Part shown: in pieces, positions 8,689 through 16,952 of the stretch
How the letters are laid out: each line of letters starts with the position of its first letter
How positions within the stretch are numbered: position 1 is the first letter of the stretch
Program-made: the position numbers and the translations under genes
Notes under the pieces: generated by a model
The model's input: the letters and a program-made list of their open reading frames with translations, nothing else
The model's database searches: none
Told to the model about the DNA's origin: nothing
From: Herbaspirillum frisingense GSF30
Lineage (GTDB): Bacteria > Pseudomonadota > Gammaproteobacteria > Burkholderiales > Burkholderiaceae_D
Reading direction: 5' to 3'
Length of the DNA: 58,681 nt
Assembly: GCF_000300975.2 (NCBI RefSeq)
Contig: NZ_AEEC02000032.1
Location: 1-58,681, forward strand

Positions 8689-9726
8689 TCAGTCGAACAT
8701 CCGCGCGTAATCGATCAGCATTTCCTCGATGAACAACTTTGCCGACAAGGGATGGTCGGCGATGGCGCGGCGGTCGCCCATGCCACGCAGTGCCTTGGAC
8801 AAGGCCAGTACATCGACCCGTTCGGCCAGCCGCCCCAGTTCCTTGCCGTAGCGCGGGTAATAGCGCACCACCCCGGCCGATTTCAGCGACAGCAGATCAT
8901 AGAGCCAGCGCTGCACCCAGCCCACCAGCTCGGCGGCGGGCGTCTTCTGCAACTTGTCGGCAGCGCGCAGGGCACCATCCACGCCAGGCTGGGCCAGTTG
9001 CCGCAGCAGCTCGTCGAGCGCCTCGCGCCCCTCGCCCTGTGCCGCCTCCAGCGCCGCCAGCGGCGCCCCACCCTGCTCGGCCAGCCAGGCATCGGCATCC
9101 TTGACGCCCTGCTGTTTGAGCCAGGCCAGCGCCTCGTCGTGGCCCGGCGCGTTCAGGGCGAACTTGCGGCAACGCGAGAGAATGGTCGGCAGCAACCGAT
9201 CCAGACGATTGGACAGCAGCAGGAACATGGTCCCCGGCGGCGGCTCCTCCAGCGTCTTGAGCAAGGCATTGGCCGCGGCCGTATTGAGCGCCTCGGCCGG
9301 ATACAGCATCACCACCCGAAGGCCGGAACGGTGGGTGGAAACGTTCATGAAATCGGCCAGCGCACGGATCTGGTCGATCTTGATGTCCTTGGAAGGCGCC
9401 TTGCTGGCCTTGGCGGTCTTCTTTTCCTCGCCGCTGTCGTCCTCGCCGGGCTCATCCTCCAACACCTCCGGACGCACCCGGCGATAGTCCGGATGATTGG
9501 ATTGCGAAAACCAGTTGCAGGACGGGCAGACGCCGCAGGCATGCGCCTCGGCCGTAGGCGACTCGCACAGCAGCGACTTGGCGAAGGCCTCCACGAAGCG
9601 GGTCTTGCCGGTGCCGGCCGCTCCATAGAACAGCAGCGCATGCGGCAGGCGCTCGCGCAGCTGCTGCAGCTGACGCCAGCTCTCGCCCTGCCAGGGCAGC
9701 AAGGGATCGGTCGAAGTCACGGACAT
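8689..9726 (-). CDS. holB: DNA polymerase III subunit delta'
   Basis: A 345-residue AAA+ protein, the delta' subunit of the clamp loader that opens and loads the beta sliding clamp. Visible are the P-loop GAAGTGKTRF at about residues 35-44, the zinc-module cysteines ACGVCPSCNWF with HPDYRRV, the sensor-1-type LLLSNRLDRLLPTILSRC and the helical C-terminal domain. The P-loop looks intact, unlike the degenerate one in E. coli delta'. An acidic, Lys-rich insertion (about 105-130, PGEDDSGEEKKTAK) splits the AAA+ domain. It lies ten bases after tmk and is co-oriented with tmk and mltG, a standard replication/cell-wall operon. Confidence 0.93.
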   Translation of the reverse strand: MSVTSTDPLLPWQGESWRQLQQLRERLPHALLFYGAAGTGKTRFVEAFAKSLLCESPTAEAHACGVCPSCNWFSQSNHPDYRRVRPEVLEDEPGEDDSGEEKKTAKASKAPSKDIKIDQIRALADFMNVSTHRSGLRVVMLYPAEALNTAAANALLKTLEEPPPGTMFLLLSNRLDRLLPTILSRCRKFALNAPGHDEALAWLKQQGVKDADAWLAEQGGAPLAALEAAQGEGREALDELLRQLAQPGVDGALRAADKLQKTPAAELVGWVQRWLYDLLSLKSAGVVRYYPRYGKELGRLAERVDVLALSKALRGMGDRRAIADHPLSAKLFIEEMLIDYARMFD

Positions 9727-9736
9727 GCGGCGCCCC

Positions 9737-10345
9737 TCACAGCGCGGCCACGATGGCGCGCAATTCGTCCTGGATCACCGGGATCGGACGGGTGGAATCG
9801 ACAATGCGGAAACGCTGCGGGAATTGCGCGGCACGGCGCAGGTATTCGGCGCGCGTGTTGGCGAAGAAGTCCGCCTTTTCCTGCTCGAACTTGTCCAGGG
9901 TACGTTCCGCATCCAGGCGCGCGCGTGCCACTTCCAGCGGCACGTCAAAAAGCAGCGTCAGGTCCGGCTGCAGATGCGGATGCACCCACTGCTCCAGGCT
10001 TTCCAGCTTGTCCAGGGCCAGCTTGCGGCCGCCGCCCTGGTAGGCGAAGGTGGCATCGGTGAACCGGTCGGAAATCACCCAGTCGCCGCGTTCCAGCGCC
10101 GGGGTGATCACCTGCGCCAGGTGTTCGCGCCGCGAGGCGAACATCAGCAGGGCCTCGGTCTCCAGGTGCATGGGATGATGCAGCACCAGTTCGCGCAGGC
10201 GCTCGCCCAGTTCGGTACCACCCGGCTCGCGGGTGGCCACCACCGTCAGGCCGCGCGCGCGCAGCAGCTCGGTGACGAAGGGAATATGCGTCGACTTGCC
10301 GGCGCCGTCGATGCCTTCGAAGGTAATGAATTTGCCTGATGCCAT
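9737..10345 (-). CDS. tmk: Thymidylate kinase
   Basis: A 202-residue dTMP kinase converting dTMP to dTDP with ATP. P-loop [11 protein letters not shown] at about residues 8-18, the DR(F/Y) motif ISDRFTDAT near 100 and the glycine-rich LID-side sequence AYQGGGRKL are all present, as is [11 protein letters not shown]. The length is normal. It sits between mltG and holB in the same direction, 42 bp after the mltG stop. Confidence 0.96.
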   Translation of the reverse strand: MASGKFITFEGIDGAGKSTHIPFVTELLRARGLTVVATREPGGTELGERLRELVLHHPMHLETEALLMFASRREHLAQVITPALERGDWVISDRFTDATFAYQGGGRKLALDKLESLEQWVHPHLQPDLTLLFDVPLEVARARLDAERTLDKFEQEKADFFANTRAEYLRRAAQFPQRFRIVDSTRPIPVIQDELRAIVAAL

Positions 10346-10387
10346 GAAGGTATCGCTACAGAATGAATCGGTGAAAAGAAAGGCGGA

Positions 10388-11368
10388 TCAACGCTGGTAG
10401 CGGTTGACGGCCTGGTTGTGCTCGTTCAGGTTGCTGGAGAAATGGCTGGTGCCATCGCCACGCGCCACGAAGTATAAGGCCTCGGTCTTGTCCGGGTTCA
10501 GCGCCGCCGCCAGCGAGGCTGCCCCCGGCAAGGCGATCGGCGTGGGCGGCAGGCCGGCACGGGTATAGGTGTTATAGGGCGTATCGGTCAGCAGGTCGAC
10601 CTTGCGGATCTTGCCCTGGTAACGATCGCCCATGCCATAGATCACCGTCGGATCGGTCTGCAGCAGCATGCCGGTACGCAGGCGGTTGACGAACACACCG
10701 GCCACCATGCCGCGCTCGGATTTCTGCCCGGTCTCCTTTTCCACGATGGACGCCATGATCAGCGCCTCATAGGGCGTGCGATACGGCAGCGACAGATCGC
10801 GCCGCGCCCAGGCTTCGTTGAGCTTCTTGCTCATCAGCGCGAAGGCCTGTTTATAGACCTGCATATCGCTGGCGCCCTTGGCGAAGAGATAGGTATCGGG
10901 GAAGAACAGGCCTTCCGGATAGGTGTATTCGTTGGTCAGCTTGGCCAGGATCTGCTGGTCGGTCCAGCCGGCCGTATCGTGCTTCAGCGCCGGCTGGTCG
11001 GCAATGGCACGGCGCATCTGCTTGAAAGTCCAGCCCTCGATGACGGTCAGCGCCTCCTGCGCGAACTCGCCGCGCACCAGTTGCAGCAGCAGCCGCTGGG
11101 GCGTGTAACCGGGCTTGATCTCATAGCTGCCGGCCTTGATGCGGCCGCCTTCGCCGGACAGGCGCGCATACAGCGTGAACAGGTCCGGATTGAGCGGCAC
11201 CCCGGCCGCCGCGATCTGCTGGGCAGCCCCCGACACACCCGCCCCCGGCGTGATGGTAAAGGCGATCAGCTGGCCATTGGCCGGCACGATGGGCTGCTTG
11301 GTCCAGTAGACGCCAGCACCGGCGACCAGCGCGGCCAGCACGAACAATGTTGCCAATAACTTCTTCAT
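10388..11368 (-). CDS. mltG: Endolytic peptidoglycan transglycosylase MltG
   Basis: A 326-residue inner-membrane-anchored YceG/MltG lytic transglycosylase that cleaves nascent glycan strands. A single N-terminal membrane segment (residues 4-22, KKLLATLFVLAALVAGAGVY) is followed by a LysM-like region and the catalytic domain with the conserved MASIVEKETG (catalytic Glu), the YGMGDRY region and the terminal TPYNTYTRAGLPPTPIALPG motif. I chose the ATG at 11368, which places Lys-Lys right before the membrane segment; a start 27 codons upstream would add a polar stretch unlike the family. First gene of the mltG-tmk-holB unit, divergent from ygfZ. Confidence 0.94.
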   Translation of the reverse strand: MKKLLATLFVLAALVAGAGVYWTKQPIVPANGQLIAFTITPGAGVSGAAQQIAAAGVPLNPDLFTLYARLSGEGGRIKAGSYEIKPGYTPQRLLLQLVRGEFAQEALTVIEGWTFKQMRRAIADQPALKHDTAGWTDQQILAKLTNEYTYPEGLFFPDTYLFAKGASDMQVYKQAFALMSKKLNEAWARRDLSLPYRTPYEALIMASIVEKETGQKSERGMVAGVFVNRLRTGMLLQTDPTVIYGMGDRYQGKIRKVDLLTDTPYNTYTRAGLPPTPIALPGAASLAAALNPDKTEALYFVARGDGTSHFSSNLNEHNQAVNRYQR

Positions 11369-11521
11369 ACCTGATGCGAAATCCCTGTAGTTCCGACGCG
11401 ATTTTTCGGAGATCACTATAATCGAGGCATCAATGATAATCGCTGGCACGACAGTTGCCTAATTTGCCGGGGACTTCACCCCGGCAAGACGTAATCCGAC
11501 GTAATCCGTAAAAGATTTCCT

Positions 11522-12580
11522 ATGACAGACATCACCGCATCGCCCTCCGCCTGGCGCGACTTCCTCACGCAGCAAGGCGCCCAGTTTGACGACCAGGGCC
11601 AGGACGTACTCGGCTTCGGCGCAGCTGCCCCGCAAAGCCTGGAAAGTTTCGTCGCGCCACTGACCGACCTCGGCCTGATCGCGGCCACCGGCGAAGAAGC
11701 CGCCGCCTTCCTGCACGGTCAGCTCACCAATGATGTGCAGCACCTCACCGCCGATTCCGCCCGCCTGGCCGGCTATTGCTCGCCCAAGGGCCGACTGCTG
11801 GCCACCCTGCTGATGTGGCGCGACGAAGCCGGGATCTTCCTGCAGCTGCCGCGCGCACTGCAGCCTGCCATCCAGAAGCGCCTGCAGATGTTCATCCTGC
11901 GCGCCAAGGCCAAGCTGGCCGACGTCAGCGCCGAACGCGCCGTGCTGGGCCTGGTCGGACCGGCCACCGCCAACGCCCTGGCCGAGTGGTTCCCGGTCTT
12001 GCCGGCCGCCCCCTATGACAAGCTCGACAACAGCCATGGCACCCTGATCCGCCTGCCCGATGCTGCCGGTAGCCCGCGCTATCAATGGATTGCCGCCGTC
12101 GACACCCTGAGCACCGCCTGGCCCAAGCTGGTGCAGCACTTGAAGCCCACCGCCACCCAGGCCTGGCGCCTGTCCGATATCCGCGCCGGTGTACCCGGCA
12201 TCCTCGCCGCCACGCAAGAGCAGTTCGTGCCGCAGATGATCAATTTCGAACTGATCGGCGGCGTCAATTTCAAGAAAGGCTGCTACCCCGGCCAGGAAAT
12301 CGTCGCCCGCAGCCAGTACCTGGGCAAGCTCAAGCGGCGCACATTGCTGGCCACCATCGCCAGCGCCGGTGCCCGGGCCGGTGATGAAGTCTTTGCTGCC
12401 GCCGATCCCGGCCAGCCCTGCGGCATGGTGGTCAATGCCGAACCGCTGGACCAGGATCACGCCCTGGCCCTGGTGGAAATGAAACTGGCCGCCGCCGACG
12501 ATACCGTCCATCTGGGCGCCGCCGGTGGCCCTGCCCTGCATTTCCATGACCTCCCCTATGAGCTGGCCGATCCGCAATAA
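11522..12580 (+). CDS. ygfZ: Folate-binding YgfZ/IbaG-partner protein
   Basis: A 352-residue member of the GcvT-like YgfZ family, a folate-dependent protein that supports iron-sulfur cluster enzymes such as the tRNA-thiolating MiaB. The diagnostic motif K-G-C-Y-x-G-Q-E is present as KKGCYPGQEIVARSQYLG at about residues 252-269, with its conserved Cys. The N-terminal half has the folate-binding-like FLHGQLTNDVQHL. It is divergent from mltG, as in many betaproteobacteria, and is followed by a DUF4936 gene 34 bases downstream. Confidence 0.93.
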   Translation: MTDITASPSAWRDFLTQQGAQFDDQGQDVLGFGAAAPQSLESFVAPLTDLGLIAATGEEAAAFLHGQLTNDVQHLTADSARLAGYCSPKGRLLATLLMWRDEAGIFLQLPRALQPAIQKRLQMFILRAKAKLADVSAERAVLGLVGPATANALAEWFPVLPAAPYDKLDNSHGTLIRLPDAAGSPRYQWIAAVDTLSTAWPKLVQHLKPTATQAWRLSDIRAGVPGILAATQEQFVPQMINFELIGGVNFKKGCYPGQEIVARSQYLGKLKRRTLLATIASAGARAGDEVFAAADPGQPCGMVVNAEPLDQDHALALVEMKLAAADDTVHLGAAGGPALHFHDLPYELADPQ

Positions 12581-12614
12581 GCGGCGTGCAGCGTTCAAGC
12601 CATAGGGAATCACC

Positions 12615-12914
12615 ATGGACCTCTACATCTACTACCGGGTCGCCAGCGCCCACGCCCCAACACTGCTGGGCAAGATCCGGGGCGTGCAGGCCACCCTGCA
12701 GGCGCGCCAGCAGGTGGCCGGCGCACTCAAGCGCCGCCCTGGCGAACAGGACGGCCTGCAGACCTGGATGGAAATCTACCAAGGCATCGCCGACACCGAT
12801 GCCGAGGGATTCACCCGCGCCCTGGAGCAGGCCCTGGCCGAGACCGGTGCCTTGTCCCTCATCAGCGGTGCGCGCCATGTAGAACAGTTCGAGGATATCG
12901 CCCCATGTGCCTGA
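12615..12914 (+). CDS. DUF4936 family protein
   Basis: A small 99-residue protein beginning MDLYIYYRV. It resembles the DUF4936 family found beside ygfZ and NRDE genes in Burkholderiales, with the pattern of a dimeric alpha/beta-barrel fold (beta-rich start, central Arg-rich helix). Function unknown. Its last ten bases overlap the start of the NRDE gene, indicating translational coupling; a GG-rich site (agggaatcacc) precedes the ATG. Confidence 0.7.
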   Translation: MDLYIYYRVASAHAPTLLGKIRGVQATLQARQQVAGALKRRPGEQDGLQTWMEIYQGIADTDAEGFTRALEQALAETGALSLISGARHVEQFEDIAPCA

Positions 12915-13753
12915 TCATCTTCGCCTGGAAAGTCATCCCCGGCATGCCGCTGATCCTGGCCGCCAATCGCGACGAGTTCTACGCCCGCCCGGCCGCTGAT
13001 GCCGCCTGGTGGAACGACCATCCCAGGATCTACGCCGGCCGCGACCTGCAAGGCGGCGGCACCTGGCTGGGCGTGACCCGTGATGGCCGCTTTGCCGCCC
13101 TGACCAACGTGCGCGCCCCCTCCGAACGACGAACGGATGCCCCGACCCGGGGCCAGCTGGTCGCCGACTACCTGGCCGGCGACATGACCCCGCAGGATTA
13201 CCTGCGCCAGATCGAGCCCCTTGCCCAGCAATACAACGGCTTCAACCTCCTCGTGGGCAATCCCGAGACCATGTTGTGGTATTCCAACCGCGGCAATGAA
13301 GATCCCCGCAATGGCCAGCCGCTGGAATACGGCGTCTACGGTGTCTCCAATGCCCTGCTCGACACCCCCTGGCCCAAGCTCACCCGCGCCAAGGCGCAAT
13401 TCGCCAGCCTGCTGTGCCAGGGCGCACCGGAAGAGACCTTCTTCGAAATGCTCACCGACGGCACCCGCGCCAACGACTGTCGCCTGCCCGACACCGGCAT
13501 CGGCCTGGAAAAGGAGCGCATGCTCTCGCCCATCTTCATCCGCTCGCCCGACTACGGCACCCGCTGCTCCACGGTCCTGCGCGTGCCCATCGTCGGCGAA
13601 CCGGTCCTGACCGAACACGTGGTCGATCCTATGGCGATGCAATATAGCGGCGAGGCCGCCACCGACAAGGCCTGCCGTATCCCCTGCAAGCCCAGGGTGC
13701 AAGAAGCTTCACCCGGCGACGACCAGCCTGGCGCAAAGCCGCACAGCGCATGA
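12905..13753 (+). CDS. NRDE family protein (TANGO2-like Ntn-hydrolase fold)
   Basis: A 282-residue protein of the NRDE family, named for the motif seen here as AANRDEFYARP (about residues 18-28). Cys2 follows the initiator Met, the position expected of an N-terminal-nucleophile hydrolase. Other family features are GGTWLGVTRDGRFAALTNVR and GVSNALLDTPWPKL. Animal homologues (TANGO2) are linked to metabolism and heme handling; the bacterial substrate is unknown. It is the last gene of the ygfZ-DUF4936-NRDE unit. The last ~30 residues are Pro/Ala-rich and probably disordered. Confidence 0.85.
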   Translation: MCLIIFAWKVIPGMPLILAANRDEFYARPAADAAWWNDHPRIYAGRDLQGGGTWLGVTRDGRFAALTNVRAPSERRTDAPTRGQLVADYLAGDMTPQDYLRQIEPLAQQYNGFNLLVGNPETMLWYSNRGNEDPRNGQPLEYGVYGVSNALLDTPWPKLTRAKAQFASLLCQGAPEETFFEMLTDGTRANDCRLPDTGIGLEKERMLSPIFIRSPDYGTRCSTVLRVPIVGEPVLTEHVVDPMAMQYSGEAATDKACRIPCKPRVQEASPGDDQPGAKPHSA

Positions 13754-13824
13754 TCCGGGGCCTTCATTCCTTGCCCATGTGAAATAACCAAAGCGTATAT
13801 CTGATATTTGGAAGATAAATTGGC

Positions 13825-13922
13825 CTGATTTGATGCGGAGCAGTAAAGTTACACCTGTCTCCTCCAATTTCCTCCTAAAGAATTGGATTCAAGCCCACAC
13901 CGCAAGGTCGTGGGCTTTTTTT
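13825..13922 (+). ncRNA. Candidate small RNA with CU-rich anti-Shine-Dalgarno motifs
   Basis: Between the NRDE stop and the toxin-antitoxin operator, a region with CTCCTCC and CCTCC elements (13858-13876) is followed by an independent terminator. This layout (single-stranded CU-rich motifs, then a terminator with a T-run) resembles Hfq-dependent sRNAs that bind ribosome sites, such as the CCUCCUCCC-motif stress RNAs of Rhodobacter. A possible promoter is TTGCCC, 19 bp, TATATC, ending near 13803. The alternative is simply the 3' UTR and terminator of the NRDE operon. The 5' end is a guess. Confidence 0.3.
13892..13922 (+). terminator. Rho-independent terminator
   Basis: Hairpin arms AGCCCAC and GTGGGCT around an ACCGCAAGGTC loop, followed by a run of eight T. 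It ends either the NRDE operon or the candidate small RNA. Confidence 0.85.
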
Positions 13923-14053
13923 CGCCCGTACCGAACGCCAGCGGCTGCCTCACGTCGACAATGCGTTCCATGCAAATGTCATCGTAGGCGCGTCTTTCCG
14001 TTGCCCCCCAGTCCGGCGGGTATAACCAGCTTCACGCCTGCGTGATCGGACCC

Positions 14054-14095
14054 TGCGATTTTCGATTATTGCGATTTTCGTTTGTTTCGAATAAT
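14054..14095 (+). promoter_or_regulatory. Operator candidate for the PIN toxin-antitoxin operon
   Basis: TGCGATTTTCG occurs twice (14054-14064 and 14070-14080), 16 bp apart start to start, followed by a degenerate third copy (TTTGTTTCG). An inverted pair ATTATT...AATAAT spans 14065-14095. The antitoxin start is 31 bp downstream. Autoregulatory operators of this kind are usual for type II toxin-antitoxin modules; binding here is inferred. Confidence 0.5.
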
Positions 14096-14126
14096 ATGGC
14101 CGCTCAAGTATTTCCTGGAGCCCGCC

Positions 14127-14591
14127 ATGACCCCGTCCGCAGCCACCATGTCCCTGCCCGCCGCCAAGGATGTCGAACTGGCCGTGCGCGGCCAACGCGC
14201 CCTGGCAGCCTACCTGAGCACGCAGGTCGACACTCAGCACATCCAGATTTTCGATGCCCAGAACCGGGCGCATGAAGTCGAACTACCGACGTCGGCGTTG
14301 CGCCTGCTGGTGGAGATACTGGCCGAACTCGCCGACGGTAACGCCGTCAAGGTCGTACCGGTCCACGCAGAACTGACCACCCAGGAAGCCGCTGACCTGC
14401 TTAATGTTTCACGCCCCCACTTCGTCAAGCTGTTGGAGGATGGCGTCATCCCCTTCCATCGCGCCGGCAAGCACCGTCGCGTCAAATTTGCCGACCTCAT
14501 GCAGTACAAGACCGAGCGAGAACAGGCCAGTACCGAGGCCATGGCCGACCTCGCCCGGCAGTCACAGGAACTGGGACTGGGATACGAATGA
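14127..14591 (+). CDS. Antitoxin with excisionase-type helix-turn-helix
   Basis: A 154-residue DNA-binding protein. The C-terminal half holds an excisionase/MerR-like HTH_17 domain (LTTQEAADLLNVSRPHFVKLLED followed by the wing GKHRRVKFADLMQYK, about residues 84-130). The N-terminal half is an alpha-helical region that may bind the toxin or dimerise. The ATG at 14127 has a CTGGAG ribosome site seven bases upstream; an in-frame ATG 45 bases earlier lacks one. Its stop overlaps the PIN gene start by four bases (ATGA). Expected to neutralise the PIN toxin and repress the operon through the repeats just upstream. Confidence 0.82.
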   Translation: MTPSAATMSLPAAKDVELAVRGQRALAAYLSTQVDTQHIQIFDAQNRAHEVELPTSALRLLVEILAELADGNAVKVVPVHAELTTQEAADLLNVSRPHFVKLLEDGVIPFHRAGKHRRVKFADLMQYKTEREQASTEAMADLARQSQELGLGYE

Positions 14592-15163
14592 GGCATTCGC
14601 CCTTCACCGCCGTCTACGATGCCTGCGTGCTCTACCCTGCGCCATTACGGGACTTCCTGATGTGGCTGGGCCTGTCGGGACTGTTCCGGGCGCGCTGGAG
14701 TCGAGCCATTCATGAGGAGTGGAAACGTAATCTGCTCATCAAACGCCCCGATCTCACCCGCCCCCAACTGGATCGGACCTCGGCCCTGATGGATCGCGCC
14801 ATTCCCGACAGCCTGGTGGAAGGCCACGAAGCCTTGGTCGCGGGGCTACACCTGCCAGACCCGGACGATCGCCACGTTCTGGCGGCCGCCATCCGCTGCG
14901 GTGCCAGTGTCATCGTGACTTTCAACGAGCGGGATTTCCCAGCCCAGGTCCTCGCGCCCTACGGCATCGAAGCACAGCATCCCGATGAGTTCGCCCACAA
15001 TCTGCTGGACCTCGACGCAGCCGCAGTCGCCGCCGCCGCGCAGCGGCAACGCGCGCAGTTGAAGAATCCATCGGTGGACGTGGATCACTACCTCGACATC
15101 CTTTTGCGCCAGGGCCTGGCGCAAACGGTCAAGGCACTCCGCGCCTATCGCGTCGTTCTTTAG
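14588..15163 (+). CDS. PIN-domain ribonuclease toxin
   Basis: A 191-residue PIN-domain protein, longer than VapC-type toxins (~130) and like the PIN_3/COG1569-type nucleases paired with excisionase-type antitoxins. Candidate metal-binding acids are Asp11 in AVYDACVLYP, Glu in IHEEWKRNL, Asp in PDPDDRHVLAAA and Asp in VTFNERDFP. The C-terminal 60 residues, rich in Ala and Gln, extend past the PIN core. It starts within the antitoxin stop codon. The likely activity is Mg-dependent cleavage of RNA when antitoxin is lost; the target is unknown. Confidence 0.83.
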   Translation: MRHSPFTAVYDACVLYPAPLRDFLMWLGLSGLFRARWSRAIHEEWKRNLLIKRPDLTRPQLDRTSALMDRAIPDSLVEGHEALVAGLHLPDPDDRHVLAAAIRCGASVIVTFNERDFPAQVLAPYGIEAQHPDEFAHNLLDLDAAAVAAAAQRQRAQLKNPSVDVDHYLDILLRQGLAQTVKALRAYRVVL

Positions 15164-15217
15164 ACCGGCCGTTGCGGCTCGCCGCAATCTCCGCCGACTC
15201 CGCCATTTCCGCCACCC

Positions 15218-15271
15218 AAAAACACATCGGCCCCACCACCACGCCAGACAAGGCGCGGGGGTGGGGCCGAT
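15218..15271 (-). terminator. Rho-independent terminator after dctA
   Basis: On the minus strand, arms ATCGGCCCCACC and GGTGGGGCCGAT enclose a 22-base loop and are followed by GTG and a run of five T. It lies about 40 bp past the dctA stop. There is no T-run in the other direction, so it does not serve the PIN gene. Confidence 0.75.
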
Positions 15272-15309
15272 CAGGCCAGCCTGGCGGGAGCGAATCCCGC
15301 TGCGGTGAC

Positions 15310-16635
15310 TTAGTGATGCATCTTGGCTTCGGTGCGATCCAGGACGGCTTCCGGTGCCTGCGCATCTTCCACGGTCTCGTTGTTCAAGACCTTGGTCAGG
15401 CGCTCGCTATCCAGTTCGCCGCTCCACTTGGCCACCACCAGGGTTGCCACGCCGTTGCCGATGGTGTTGGTCAGGGCACGCGCTTCGGACATGAAGCGGT
15501 CGATACCCAGGATCAGCGCCAGGCCGGCCACCGGCACGTGGCCCACCGCCGACAGCGTCGCCGCCAGCACGATGAAGCCGGAGCCGGTGATGCCCGCCGC
15601 GCCCTTGGACGTCAGCAGCAGCACACCCAGCAGCGTCAGTTCCTGCACGAAGGTCATGGGCGTGTTGGTGGCCTGGGCGATGAACACGGCCGCCATGGTC
15701 AGGTAGATCGCGGTGCCGTCCAGGTTGAAGGAATAACCGGTCGGAATCACCAGACCGACCACGGTCTTCTTGGCACCGGCATTTTCCATCTTGGCCAGCA
15801 TGCGCGGCAGCACCGATTCCGAGGAAGAGGTACCCAGCACGATCAGCAGTTCTTCCTTGATGTACTTGACGAACTTCCAGATCGAGAAGCCGTGCAGGCG
15901 GGTGATGATCCCCAGCACCACGAAGATGAACAGCAGGCAGGTCAGGTAGAAGGTGCCCATCAGCTTGGCCAGCGAGAACAGCGAACCCACGCCGTACTTG
16001 CCGATGGTGAAGGACATCGCACCGAAGGCGCCGATCGGAGCCACCTTCATGATCGCGCCCACCACCGAGAACAGCACGTGCGAGATCTTTTCGATGAAAT
16101 CGAACACCAGCGTGCCGCGACCGCCGAACTTGTGCAGGGCGAAGCCGAACAGCACCGCCACCAGCAGCACCTGCAGCACGTCACCCTTGGCAAACGCGTC
16201 CACCATGCTGGTGGGGATGATGCCCAGGACGAACTCGGTCACCGAACCCATCTTGCCCGGGGCGGTATAGGCCGCGATGCTCTTGGTATCCAGCGCCGAC
16301 GGGTCGACGTTCATGCCCACGCCGGGCTTGAGGAAGTTCACCAGCAGCAGGCCGATGATCAGGGCCACGGTACTGACCACTTCGAAGTACAGCAGGGCCA
16401 GACCGCCGGTCTTGCCGACCTTCTTCATGTCTTCCATGCCGGCGATGCCGATGACGACGGTACAGAAGATCACCGGCGCGATGATCATCTTGATCAGTTT
16501 GACGAAGCCATCGCCGAGCGGCTTCATGGCTTCACCCGTGGATGGGTAGAAATGGCCCAGCAGGATGCCGATCACGATGGCAACCAGAACCTGGAAATAC
16601 AGCGATTTGTAAAGGGGCGGTTTTTGCGCCGTCAT
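15310..16635 (-). CDS. dctA: C4-dicarboxylate:H+/Na+ symporter DctA
   Basis: A 441-residue inner-membrane transporter of the DAACS family that imports succinate, fumarate and malate. Eight or so transmembrane segments and two re-entrant loops are visible. Signature stretches are [13 protein letters not shown] (re-entrant HP1), [18 protein letters not shown], and [18 protein letters not shown] with [22 protein letters not shown] near the C-terminus. I start it at 16635, where TTGGAG lies eight bases upstream; an ATG seven codons earlier would include the ribosome site in the coding region. DctB/DctD sensors are not in the window. Confidence 0.95.
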   Translation of the reverse strand: MTAQKPPLYKSLYFQVLVAIVIGILLGHFYPSTGEAMKPLGDGFVKLIKMIIAPVIFCTVVIGIAGMEDMKKVGKTGGLALLYFEVVSTVALIIGLLLVNFLKPGVGMNVDPSALDTKSIAAYTAPGKMGSVTEFVLGIIPTSMVDAFAKGDVLQVLLVAVLFGFALHKFGGRGTLVFDFIEKISHVLFSVVGAIMKVAPIGAFGAMSFTIGKYGVGSLFSLAKLMGTFYLTCLLFIFVVLGIITRLHGFSIWKFVKYIKEELLIVLGTSSSESVLPRMLAKMENAGAKKTVVGLVIPTGYSFNLDGTAIYLTMAAVFIAQATNTPMTFVQELTLLGVLLLTSKGAAGITGSGFIVLAATLSAVGHVPVAGLALILGIDRFMSEARALTNTIGNGVATLVVAKWSGELDSERLTKVLNNETVEDAQAPEAVLDRTEAKMHH

Positions 16636-16952
16636 TATGATTTCTCCAAGAAACATCGAATATCAGCCGGTCCCTGGGGACCCGCCGCCTGCCGTTGCCG
16701 GATCGTCGTCCGTGCGGGCATTTGCTTGTTTTTTTGCTTGCTTTTGCCAGCAATGCGTCCGGGAGAACTCCCCCTCCCCGGTTCGGCCGCAAGTATCTCG
16801 CAGTCGCTACGGGGCGGGTATTGTGGGAAACCACATAACTTCAGTAAACAGCGGTTCAAACTGCTCTTTTCTTCATTCTGCAATGCAATAGGATTCGCTA
16901 TAGTCTGTGCTGGACTGAACGAAAGCTCACGGGCACTCACAAGGAAAATATC
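16636..16952. other. 317-bp divergent region between dctA and a chemotaxis receptor
   Basis: No gene is supported. Short TTTGCTTG direct repeats occur at about 16721-16742. A TATAGT -10-like hexamer (16899-16904) lies about 50 bp before the chemotaxis gene, without a convincing -35. A TGGCAAAAGCAAGC sequence on the minus strand recalls a sigma-54 site for dctA, but the GG-GC spacing is one base short, so I do not call it. Confidence 0.6.

Larger units (their letters stand above)
13754..14126. other. 373-bp intergenic region: candidate sRNA, terminator and TA operator
   Basis: No protein gene is supported here. The left part holds a TATATC -10-like hexamer and a short stretch with two CCTCC elements, followed by a terminator at 13892-13922. 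The right part (14054-14095) has direct and inverted repeats just upstream of the antitoxin gene. Confidence 0.7.

Noticed and set aside
16700..16760. Sigma-54 promoter for dctA
   Set aside because: TGGCAAAAGCAAGC looks similar, but the GG-GC spacing is one base too short and the -12 element is TT-less.
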